Assembly (NCBI GenBank): GCA_002455255.1
Contig: DKKL01000050.1
Location: 1 to 9,687 of the forward strand
Reading direction: 5' to 3'
Length of the DNA stretch: 9,687 nucleotides
DNA from: Candidatus Tepidiaquacellales bacterium UBA6667
GTDB taxonomy: Bacteria; Bacteroidota; Ignavibacteria; Tepidaquicellales; Tepidaquicellaceae
The position numbers and the translations under genes were made by a program. Positions 1 to 5,939 of the stretch are shown piece by piece; position 1 is the first letter of the stretch; each line of letters begins with the position of its first letter. The notes beneath the pieces are model-generated. The model saw only the letters and a list, made by a program, of their open reading frames with translations, was not told the DNA's origin and searched no databases.

Positions 1-253
1 CCCCAAGTTCTATAACTAATCCGTCAACATCATAAGAGAAAACCCTGCCACCAATTCTGTTTCTTGCTTCCAGTATCTTTACGTTCACACCTTTTTCGTT
101 TAATATTTTTCCCGCTGATAAACCGGCCAATCCTGCACCAACTATTATGACATTTGGTTTGTTAAGTAAATTAACGTTGAAAAGTTTAGGAGTCACCATA
201 GCTCCTGCGAGAACAACAGATGATGTTTTGATGAAGTCTCTTCTTGTTGTCAT
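1..253 (-). CDS. Tat-exported FAD-dependent amine oxidase family protein, N-terminal part (3' end outside window)
   Basis: Only the first 84 codons are visible; the gene runs off the left edge. The protein starts with a twin-arginine export signal, TRRDFIK at residues 3-9, followed by a short hydrophobic stretch (residues 11-20, SSVVLAGAMV). A Rossmann FAD-binding motif follows: VIIVGAGLAGLSAG at about residues 35-48, then the acidic end of beta-2 and the GG motif (LEARNRIGGRV, about residues 61-71). This dinucleotide site with the xEARxRxGGR extension is typical of flavin monoamine oxidases and related desaturases. Tat export fits a cofactor-loaded flavoprotein that folds before crossing the inner membrane. 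The substrate cannot be told from this fragment, and a phytoene-desaturase-like relative is possible. The ATG at 253-251 was chosen because it puts the RR motif at the very N-terminus. The gene is divergent from the polyketide synthase operon across a 91-base gap, so shared regulation is possible but unproven. Confidence 0.82.
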   Translation of the reverse strand, partial: MTTRRDFIKTSSVVLAGAMVTPKLFNVNLLNKPNVIIVGAGLAGLSAGKILNEKGVNVKILEARNRIGGRVFSYDVDGLVIELG

Positions 254-344
254 TTTTTTAAGTTTGTTTTATAAAATGATTTTTAATTTAATAATAAATT
301 TAATTTGTAAAAAATTTCCTATAACTTAACTGTAAAAAAATAGT
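254..344. other. Divergent intergenic region between amine oxidase and polyketide synthase genes
   Basis: These 91 very AT-rich bases separate two divergent genes and must hold at least one promoter for each direction. I see no complete TTG/TAnnTTTG promoter and no Shine-Dalgarno sequence before either start. A TAAGTTTG at 259-266 fits the -7 box alone but has no TTG at the right distance. No hairpin terminator is visible. Confidence 0.5.
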
Positions 345-1412
345 TTGCCAAAATTATCAGGTCTGCAAACATACGATTTTAAGTATAAAATAAATCAAAA
401 AGATTTAAAAAAATTTGCAGAAAATTTATTCCGGTCAAAGTTTAAAGAAACTGAAAGACTTATTTCCGTATTTGATAATTCACTTATCAATACCAGAAAT
501 TTATGCGTTCCCATTTCTTTTTTTGAAAACAATAAATCTTTTAAAGAAAAAAATGATTTATTCAATAAAATATCAACAGAGGTTTTATGTAAAATTATTT
601 TAAAATCTTTGAAAGATTCCGGAATTGATAAATCAAAAATAACGGATTTTGTATTCATAACTTCCACCGGTATTTCAACCCCTACAATTGACAGTTTCAT
701 AATTAACAAACTAAAATTAAATGAAAAAATTAACAGATATCCTCTCTGGGGTTTGGGCTGTGCAGGTGGTGTATCAGGGATTAACAAAGCGTTCAAAATA
801 GCTTCGTCTGATAAAAATTCGATAGTTTTGTTTTGTGCAATAGAACTTTGTTCACTCACTTTTATCAGGAATGATTTTTCTAAAAGTAATTTAGTGGCAA
901 CAAGTTTGTTTTCTGATGGTGCCGTTTGTTGCATCGTAACAGGAGATAATGTGAAATTAAAAAATTCAAAGTATGAAATAAAATTGATAAATTCGCAAAG
1001 TAAATTATATTATAACACAAAAGATGTTATGGGTTGGGATATATCAGAAAGTGGTTTGAAAGTTATTTTTTCAAGGGATATTCCTTCGCTTGTGAACAAA
1101 AAAATTGCACCGGATATTAAAAAATTTCTTAATGAAAATAAATTATCCGTAAACGATATTAAAAATTATATTATGCATCCCGGTGGTATAAAAGTAATAA
1201 ATGCATATTTGAAATCTTTAAATCTCACTGAAAAAGATTTAAACAATACAGTTAATATTATTAAGAATTATGGAAATATGTCAAGCGTTACAGTTTTGTA
1301 TGTATTAAATGAATTTTTAAAAAAAGGATTTAAAAACGGAATTGGTCTAATGGCTTCGTTAGGTCCCGGATTTTCGCTTGATTTAAATTTACTAAAAATG
1401 AAAAATTTATGA
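345..1412 (+). CDS. Type III polyketide synthase (chalcone synthase-like)
   Basis: This homodimeric, CoA-dependent ketosynthase family extends an acyl-CoA starter with malonyl-CoA and cyclises the product to alkylpyrones, alkylresorcinols or phloroglucinols. The 355 aa length is normal for the family. The whole catalytic triad is visible: Cys139 in WGLGCAGG, His278 in MHPGG and Asn311 in NYGNMSS. The family C-terminal signature GLMASLGPGFSLD is at about 334-346. The N-terminal part (FDNSLINTRNLCVP, 43-56) matches the conserved region that ends in the RxL(x)VP motif. The start is TTG at 345, without a Shine-Dalgarno sequence; it places the usual short leader before the first strand, and no in-frame ATG fits. 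The stop overlaps the next gene by ATGA, so translation is probably coupled. Pairing with an ICMT-like methyltransferase resembles Bacillus bpsA-bpsB, which points to methylated long-chain alkylpyrones. The starter and product here are inference. Confidence 0.93.
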   Translation: MPKLSGLQTYDFKYKINQKDLKKFAENLFRSKFKETERLISVFDNSLINTRNLCVPISFFENNKSFKEKNDLFNKISTEVLCKIILKSLKDSGIDKSKITDFVFITSTGISTPTIDSFIINKLKLNEKINRYPLWGLGCAGGVSGINKAFKIASSDKNSIVLFCAIELCSLTFIRNDFSKSNLVATSLFSDGAVCCIVTGDNVKLKNSKYEIKLINSQSKLYYNTKDVMGWDISESGLKVIFSRDIPSLVNKKIAPDIKKFLNENKLSVNDIKNYIMHPGGIKVINAYLKSLNLTEKDLNNTVNIIKNYGNMSSVTVLYVLNEFLKKGFKNGIGLMASLGPGFSLDLNLLKMKNL

Positions 1413-1921
1413 CGCTGTTTATAATATTATATATTTTTTTGATTGTTCAGAGATTAACAGAACTTTTCATTTCTAAACGAAACGAAAATTATTTGTTAAA
1501 TAACGGTGGAGTTGAATTTGGTAAATCTCATTATAAATATATTGTTATTATGCATGCTTTATTCTTAATCTCTCTTCCGGTAGATTTTTTCTTAAGCGAT
1601 AAGGAATTTGTTCTGCATACAATAAATTATCTATTTTTGGTAATTTTTATCATACTCCAGTTTTTCAGAGTTTACGTTCTCAGCACTTTAGGAAAATTCT
1701 GGAATACTCGTATAATTTTAATTCCCGGTTCTAAAAGAGTTAAAAAAGGGATTTATAAAATCATAAATCACCCAAATTATGTAATAGTAATTTGTGAAAT
1801 ATTTGTAATCCCAATGATTTTTAATCTGTATCTAATTGCAATTGTGTTTACAGTATTGAATGCAATCATTTTAACCGTAAGAATTAAAGAAGAAAATAAA
1901 GCACTTAAAAATTTAATATGA
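1409..1921 (+). CDS. Isoprenylcysteine carboxyl methyltransferase (ICMT)-family membrane methyltransferase, BpsB/YpbQ-like
   Basis: A 170 aa polytopic membrane protein with hydrophobic segments at about residues 1-17, 43-63, 70-92 and 126-155. It carries the ICMT-family C-terminal SAM and active-site signature: GIYKIINHPNY (114-124, with HPN at 121-123) and RIKEENKAL (158-166), in which the RxxEE element is the conserved catalytic region. Bacterial members encoded next to type III polyketide synthases (Bacillus BpsB, Streptomyces SrsB) O-methylate the polyketide product at the membrane. The N-terminal stretch QRLTELFISKRNE also resembles that subgroup. The ATG overlaps the synthase stop codon by four bases (ATGA), and the gene ends with the same overlap onto the following gene. 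Its role in methylating the synthase product is inferred from family and position. True prenyl-cysteine substrates are unlikely in bacteria. Confidence 0.88.
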   Translation: MTLFIILYIFLIVQRLTELFISKRNENYLLNNGGVEFGKSHYKYIVIMHALFLISLPVDFFLSDKEFVLHTINYLFLVIFIILQFFRVYVLSTLGKFWNTRIILIPGSKRVKKGIYKIINHPNYVIVICEIFVIPMIFNLYLIAIVFTVLNAIILTVRIKEENKALKNLI

Positions 1922-2229
1922 AAATAAAACTTAGAGAAATTTGTCACGGTAGAAGCGGTGATAAAGGTGATGCGGCTAATATAGGGCTTATCGCTTATAA
2001 AAAAGAAGATTATGAATTAATTAAAAAAGAAGTAACGGCAGAAAGTGTAAAAGAGTTTTTCAAAGGTATTTGTGAAGGTGAAGTGATTAGATATGAAATG
2101 CCTAATATTAATGCACTTAATTTTATTTTAAACAATACACTCGGTGGCGGTGGAACAGTGTCACTGAAACTTGATGCACAGGGGAAAACACTTGCATCAG
2201 CATTATTAAAAATGGAGATAGAAAAATAA
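1918..2229 (+). CDS. Stand-alone AtuA C-terminal-domain-like protein (DUF1446 C-terminal region)
   Basis: A 103 aa protein that matches by eye only the C-terminal, ferredoxin-fold-like domain of the AtuA (acyclic terpene utilisation, DUF1446) family. The signature blocks are HGRSGDKGDAANIG (10-23), RYEMPNINALNFIL (58-71) and GGGGTVSLKLDAQGKTL (76-92). In full-length AtuA proteins this domain follows a larger N-terminal domain; here it stands alone, and the remainder is not in the window. AtuA belongs to a citronellol/geraniol catabolic gene set, but its own chemistry is not well defined, so no reaction is proposed. The start overlaps the stop of the methyltransferase gene (ATGA), and the stop is one base before prfB, so it sits inside the operon. 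It may act with the polyketide synthase and methyltransferase, or with a separately encoded large subunit elsewhere in the genome; both are inference. Confidence 0.85.
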   Translation: MKIKLREICHGRSGDKGDAANIGLIAYKKEDYELIKKEVTAESVKEFFKGICEGEVIRYEMPNINALNFILNNTLGGGGTVSLKLDAQGKTLASALLKMEIEK

Positions 2230-2230
2230 T

Positions 2231-3323
2231 ATGTTTGAACAACAGAAATATACATTAAAAGAATATAAAACTAAGTTGGATAACTTAAGGAGGTTTCTTT
2301 GAATTAGACCAAAAAGTCTTCAAAGTCAAAGAACTCGAACAAAAAACAGAAGCCCCCGACTTCTGGAACGACCAAAAACAAGCTCAAACTACTCTGCAGG
2401 AAATTAATTCTCTGAACAAATGGATTGATGATTTTAAAAAAGTCGAAATGTTATATTCAGATGTTGAATTATTAATCGAACTGTCAGAATCAGAAAATGA
2501 ATCTTCAGCAGAATCTGCAATTCAGGATGAACTAAAAAAATTTATAAAACATCTCGATGAACTTGAATTCAGAAAAATGTTATCCGATCCTGATGATGTT
2601 CGTGATTGCATTATCACAATCAATTCAGGTGCAGGAGGAACGGAATCTCAGGATTGGGCTGAAATGCTGCTAAGGATGTATATCAGATATTGTGATAAAA
2701 ATAATTTCAAATCTACATTGATCGAAAGACTTGATGGAGATGGTGCCGGAATAAAAAGTGCTACCATTGAAGTCTTTGGCGAATTTGCTTACGGATTTTT
2801 AAAAGCAGAAAACGGTGTTCACAGATTAGTGAGGATTTCTCCGTTTGATGCAAACAAAAAACGTCACACATCTTTTGCTGCGGTTTTCGTCACTCCAATA
2901 ATTGATGATACAATCGAAATTGAAATTAATCCGGTTGATTTAAAAATTGATACTTTCCGTTCAGGTGGTGCAGGCGGGCAGAATGTTAATAAAGTTGAAA
3001 CTGCCGTCAGAATCACTCACTTGCCTTCAGGTGTTGTAGTCGGTTGCCAAACGGAGAGGTCACAGTTGCAAAACAGACAGAACGCTATGAAAATGTTAAA
3101 ATCAAAATTATATCAGATTGAAAAACAAAAAGAACTTGACAGACTTGATAGCGTAAACAAAACAAAGAAAAAAATTGAGTGGGGAAGTCAGATTAGAAGT
3201 TACGTTTTCCATCCTTATAATATGGTCAAAGACCACAGAACAGACTACGAAACCAGTAATACACAATCTGTTATGGATGGCGAAATAGACGAATTCATAA
3301 GAGCGTATTTACTTTCAGATTAA
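2231..3323 (+). CDS. prfB: Peptide chain release factor 2, expressed by programmed +1 frameshift
   Basis: RF2 reads UAA and UGA stop codons and triggers hydrolysis of peptidyl-tRNA. The gene has two frames: ATG at 2231 opens a 23-codon first frame ending at TGA 2300-2302. Skipping T2300 joins it to a frame starting GAA at 2301, giving a protein of 363 aa, close to the usual 365. The stop-codon recognition tripeptide SPF is at 203-205 (RISPFDANKKRH), the peptidyl-transferase GGQ is at 248-250 (GGAGGQNVNKVET), and GAGGTESQDW lies at about 132-141. The SPF rather than PxT motif separates RF2 from RF1. A start at ATG 2448 would lose the N-terminal helical domain and should not be used. The gene is one base after the AtuA-like gene and one base before the permease gene. 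Control is autogenous: low RF2 slows termination at the internal UGA and raises frameshifting. Confidence 0.96.
2288..2302 (+). promoter_or_regulatory. prfB programmed +1 frameshift site
   Basis: The site reads AGGAGG (2288-2293), TTT, CTT (2297-2299), TGA (2300-2302). The Shine-Dalgarno-like AGGAGG sits three bases before the CTT slip codon, the same spacing as in Escherichia coli prfB (AGGGGG TAT CTT TGA). tRNA-Leu on CTT slips to TTT, and decoding resumes at GAA 2301. The base after TGA is A rather than the C found in E. coli. Confidence 0.95.
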
Positions 3324-3324
3324 T

Positions 3325-4542
3325 ATGAACTTTAAAATATTCATAGCAAAGAGATATTTATTCGCAAACAAAGATTCAAAGTTTGTATCTTTTATCACTT
3401 ACGTTTCTATTCTTGGGGTAACTCTCGGAGTAGCCGCTTTGATAATTGCAATTTCTATTATGAATGGATTTGAAAAAGAAATTAAGGATAAAGTTGCAGG
3501 GTTAGTTTCACATGTTCAGATTAATTCATTTCAGCAGGAAGGTCTCAGTGATGCTGACCTCGCAATTGAAAAAATAAAATCTGAAGTTGATGGTGTAACG
3601 GGAATTTCTAAATTTATTCAGAAAGAAGCCGTCATAAGATATAAAGATAATATCGAAGGTATATTATTAAAAGGGATTGACGTAGAAAATGATTTGTCAA
3701 CAACTCGAAATAAAATTATTAAAGGAAGTTTTAATCTATCACCTGTTGATTCATCCATCGGCAGACTTTTGATAGGTCAAAAATTAGCTGATAAATTAGG
3801 ATTAGATACAGGAAACAAAGTTATAGTTTTCGGATTAAATGGTATTCCTTCACCGCTAAATCAACCAAAAATAAAACAGTTTATTATTTCAGGAATATAT
3901 GAAACAGGTTTGCGTGATTATGATGATTTAATTATATATACGGATATTCCTTCATCGCAGAAACTTTTTGAAATGGGGAGTAACGTATCCGGTATAGAAT
4001 TAAAACTTAATGACATAGAATTAGCAAGTAACGTAGTATTTCAGTTAAAAAAAATGTTGGGTTATCCATACTATCCAAAATCTTTGTTTGAACTTTACAG
4101 ACCGCTTTTTAACTGGGTTGATTTACAAAAAGCACCAACCCCAATAATCTTAAGTTTAATAATTCTTGTAGCAATATTTAATATTGTTTCAACTTTATTG
4201 ATGTTAGTTTTAGAAAAAACTCAGTCAATCGGAATATTAAAATCTCTCGGCGTAAGCAATATCGGAATTATGAAAATATTTATTTATGACGGATTATTAA
4301 TCGGGTTAATAGGCGTAGTTGCAGGTAATATAATAGGTCTCTCCTTATGTTACGCAGAACTCAAATTTAATTTTTTCAGACTGCCTGATTTATATTATAT
4401 GAAATCAGTCCCAATCATAATTCAGCCGGAGATAATCGTTTTAATATCAGTTGTTAGTTTAGTGTTATGCTTTTTAGCAACATTAATCCCATCTTACCTT
4501 GCATCCAGATTTGAACCGGTTAAATCTATGAAATTTGCCTGA
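3325..4542 (+). CDS. LolC/LolE-type lipoprotein-releasing ABC transporter permease (FtsX/MacB family)
   Basis: A 405 aa inner-membrane permease. Its layout is that of LolC/LolE: one N-terminal transmembrane helix (about 22-46), a large periplasmic domain (about 50-265) and three C-terminal helices (about 273-297, 317-343 and 369-392). Conserved family stretches include the N-terminal RYLFANKDSKFVSFITYVSI, the helix 1 end ISIMNGFEKE, and EKTQSIGILKSLGVS (297-311), which corresponds to the cytoplasmic coupling region touching the ATPase. The C-terminus SRFEPVKSMKF is also typical. Lol permeases extract lipoproteins from the inner membrane and pass them to LolA, which implies a diderm cell. The ATPase (LolD) and any second permease are not in the window, so a homodimeric single-permease system is possible. 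The gene begins one base after prfB and overlaps menG by eight bases. A different MacB-family substrate cannot be fully excluded. Confidence 0.9.
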   Translation: MNFKIFIAKRYLFANKDSKFVSFITYVSILGVTLGVAALIIAISIMNGFEKEIKDKVAGLVSHVQINSFQQEGLSDADLAIEKIKSEVDGVTGISKFIQKEAVIRYKDNIEGILLKGIDVENDLSTTRNKIIKGSFNLSPVDSSIGRLLIGQKLADKLGLDTGNKVIVFGLNGIPSPLNQPKIKQFIISGIYETGLRDYDDLIIYTDIPSSQKLFEMGSNVSGIELKLNDIELASNVVFQLKKMLGYPYYPKSLFELYRPLFNWVDLQKAPTPIILSLIILVAIFNIVSTLLMLVLEKTQSIGILKSLGVSNIGIMKIFIYDGLLIGLIGVVAGNIIGLSLCYAELKFNFFRLPDLYYMKSVPIIIQPEIIVLISVVSLVLCFLATLIPSYLASRFEPVKSMKFA

Positions 4543-5245
4543 GTCAAAAAAAAATTTAAATAAATCACCTGATAAAATTTCATCAATGTTTGATGAGATA
4601 GCCCCTAAGTATGATTTTCTTAATCATTTTTTCACATTGAATATAGATAAGATTTGGAGAAGCAGAATAAGAGAAAATCTTGAATTATTTGATTTTAAAA
4701 AACTAATCATTTTAGATCTCGCAGCCGGCACCGGTGATTTAACAAAAGAATTAATGAAACTATCTCCTGATATGATTTATGCCTGTGATATCTCTGATAA
4801 TATGTTGGAAGTATTACGAGAAAAAATTAAGTCTAACAAATTAAGCACAGTAAATTCACCTGCAGAAAAACTGCCATTTACGGATAATGCATTTGATGTT
4901 GTAACAGTAGGTTTTGGAGTAAGAAATTTTTACGAACTTGAGAAAGCACTGAATGAAATTTATAGAGTAATGAATAAAAACGGAATATTAGTGATACTTG
5001 ATTTTTTTAAAGTTAATTCAGTCAAAGCAAAAATATTTAATTTATACAGCGGAAAAGTTATGCCTGCGGTAGGAAATTTCCTTTCCAAAAGCAAAACCAA
5101 AGCATATTCATATTTAAACCAATCAATTTCAGATTTTTTAACAGTAGATGAATTCATTACACTTGCAAAAAAAACCGGTTTTACATTATTAAAATCTGAA
5201 AACAATTTCCTTGATGTCGTAAACACAATATATTTAAAAAAATAA
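4535..5245 (+). CDS. menG: Demethylmenaquinone methyltransferase (UbiE/MenG family)
   Basis: A soluble SAM-dependent enzyme that C-methylates demethylmenaquinone in the last step of menaquinone synthesis (UbiE homologues can also act on ubiquinone precursors). The family start MFDEIAPKYDFLN is at 18-30, SAM motif I LDLAAGTGDLT at 60-70, a post-motif acidic residue in YACDISDNML (82-91), and the UbiE signature GFGVRNF at 126-132. The 236 aa length is usual. The start is TTG at 4535, inside the end of the permease gene (overlap of eight bases), without a Shine-Dalgarno sequence. The only in-frame ATG nearby, at 4586, would begin at the conserved MFDEIAP itself and remove the usual preceding helix, so it is less likely. 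Menaquinone rather than ubiquinone is inferred from the suspected lineage. A second use on a polyketide-derived ring is conceivable given the operon but unsupported. Confidence 0.92.
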   Translation: MPESKKNLNKSPDKISSMFDEIAPKYDFLNHFFTLNIDKIWRSRIRENLELFDFKKLIILDLAAGTGDLTKELMKLSPDMIYACDISDNMLEVLREKIKSNKLSTVNSPAEKLPFTDNAFDVVTVGFGVRNFYELEKALNEIYRVMNKNGILVILDFFKVNSVKAKIFNLYSGKVMPAVGNFLSKSKTKAYSYLNQSISDFLTVDEFITLAKKTGFTLLKSENNFLDVVNTIYLKK

Positions 5246-5249
5246 AATT

Positions 5250-5495
5250 ATGGATAAGAGTGAAATAAAAAAAGGATCCTGTCCAACTTGTAAATCAAAT
5301 AATATTTATTCGAATAAAAATAATGCCACAAGGGGTGAAAGAAGCACTATAGCCATTTCAAGTTTTAAGTGGTTCAGATTGGATACATATGTTTGTCTTA
5401 ATTGCGGTTATTTTGCTGAATTTATCAAAGAAGAAGATTTGAATAATTCTAAAACAACCGACAAAATTAAGCAAGAATGGGATTTAATTCGATAA
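5250..5495 (+). CDS. Small zinc-ribbon protein of unknown function
   Basis: An 81 aa protein with two CxxC pairs, CPTC at 11-14 and CLNC at 49-52, spaced as in a zinc ribbon. The segment between them is basic and polar (KNNATRGERSTIA), and TYVCLNCGYFAEF follows the usual strand-turn-strand pattern of the second zinc knuckle. The C-terminus is acidic and probably helical (residues 60-80). It resembles short predicted nucleic-acid-binding zinc-ribbon proteins, but I cannot name a function. It starts four bases after menG, so it is probably the last gene of the long operon. No clear terminator follows; the next gene has its own promoter. Confidence 0.8.
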   Translation: MDKSEIKKGSCPTCKSNNIYSNKNNATRGERSTIAISSFKWFRLDTYVCLNCGYFAEFIKEEDLNNSKTTDKIKQEWDLIR

Positions 5496-5521
5496 TAGTT
5501 AAATAAATATGTAATATTCCA

Positions 5522-5552
5522 TTGAAAAAAACATTAGAAAATAGTATATTTG
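5522..5552 (+). promoter_or_regulatory. Bacteroidetes-type promoter of rpsR
   Basis: TTG (5522-5524) and TATATTTG (5545-5552) are separated by 20 bases and match the Bacteroidetes primary-sigma consensus TTG/TAnnTTTG. Transcription would start about 5558-5560, some 25 bases before the rpsR ATG at 5586. This places the upstream in-frame ATG at 5550 inside the -7 box and so rules it out as the start. Confidence 0.75.
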
Positions 5553-5585
5553 TTATTATATTATTTAGATTTATTTAAATTATTA

Positions 5586-5876
5586 ATGAAAAAGCTTAAA
5601 CCAAACGACAAAAATAACTATAAATTAACGCAACAGACTGCTAAAAAAAATCTTCAGTCTAAAAAAAGAGACCCTTTCAAAGAAAGAGGTATTGATACGT
5701 ATATTGATTTCAGAGATACAAGATTGCTTACAAGATTCTTAAACGAACAGGGAAAGTTATTACCTGCAAGAATTACCGGTGCTACTGCTAAAATGCAAAG
5801 AAAACTTTCTATTGCTATCAAAAGAGCAAGACACCTTGCTTTGATTCCTTTTGTTTCTGAAGGCACAAAATATTAA
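5586..5876 (+). CDS. rpsR: Small ribosomal subunit protein bS18
   Basis: bS18 binds the central domain of 16S rRNA with bS6 on the 30S platform. Residues 38-96 carry the family core: TYIDFRDTRLLTRFL, GKLLPARITGATAKMQRKL (57-75) and IKRARHLALIPFV (78-90). Total length is 96 aa, slightly long because of a Lys/Gln/Asn-rich extension of about 28 residues. The CxxC-type zinc-binding position of many bS18 proteins is replaced by DPFK (29-32), and the protein contains no cysteine at all. The start ATG 5586 is supported by the promoter; the longer reading from 5550 begins inside the -7 box and adds a hydrophobic MLLYYLDLFKLL unlike bS18. The usual rpsF, ssb and rplI partners are absent: it is a single-gene unit with its own promoter and terminator. 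It may be the only copy or a zinc-independent paralogue. Confidence 0.93.
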   Translation: MKKLKPNDKNNYKLTQQTAKKNLQSKKRDPFKERGIDTYIDFRDTRLLTRFLNEQGKLLPARITGATAKMQRKLSIAIKRARHLALIPFVSEGTKY

Positions 5877-5897
5877 TTAAAATTTTTCAACTATATT

Positions 5898-5922
5898 AAA
5901 AGGGGCGAGTAGCCCCTTTTTT
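5898..5922 (+). terminator. Rho-independent terminator after rpsR
   Basis: A nine-base-pair perfect stem AAAAGGGGC / GCCCCTTTT with loop GAGTA (5907-5911) is followed by further T residues. It stands 21 bases after the rpsR stop codon. Only 17 bases separate it from the ATG of the next gene. Confidence 0.93.
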
Positions 5923-5939
5923 ATTTATAATTATATCTT

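Noticed and set aside
259..266. TAAGTTTG as a promoter for the polyketide operon
   Set aside because: It matches the -7 box, but the nearest TTG triplets are 9, 12 or 27 bases away, outside the usual 17-23; kept only as a weak possibility in the intergenic entry.
147..329. A 60-residue plus-strand reading frame
   Set aside because: It lies mostly opposite the amine oxidase N-terminus, which has clear FAD and Tat motifs; the short hydrophobic product has no family features.
395..934. A 179-residue minus-strand frame inside the polyketide synthase gene
   Set aside because: It is antisense to conserved catalytic codons and its product resembles no family I recognise; an effect of AT-rich codon use.
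2448..3323. A shorter RF2 starting at ATG 2448, or prfB as a frameshifted pseudogene
   Set aside because: The upstream sequence encodes the missing N-terminal helical domain in the same frame from 2301, joined by a canonical recoding site; all catalytic motifs are intact.
4586..5245. menG starting at ATG 4586
   Set aside because: This start falls on the conserved MFDEIAP motif itself and would remove the preceding helix; the TTG at 4535 overlapping lolC is more consistent.
5550..5585. An N-terminal extension of bS18 from ATG 5550
   Set aside because: The codon lies inside the TATATTTG promoter box and would add a hydrophobic stretch not found in bS18; ATG 5586 fits better.
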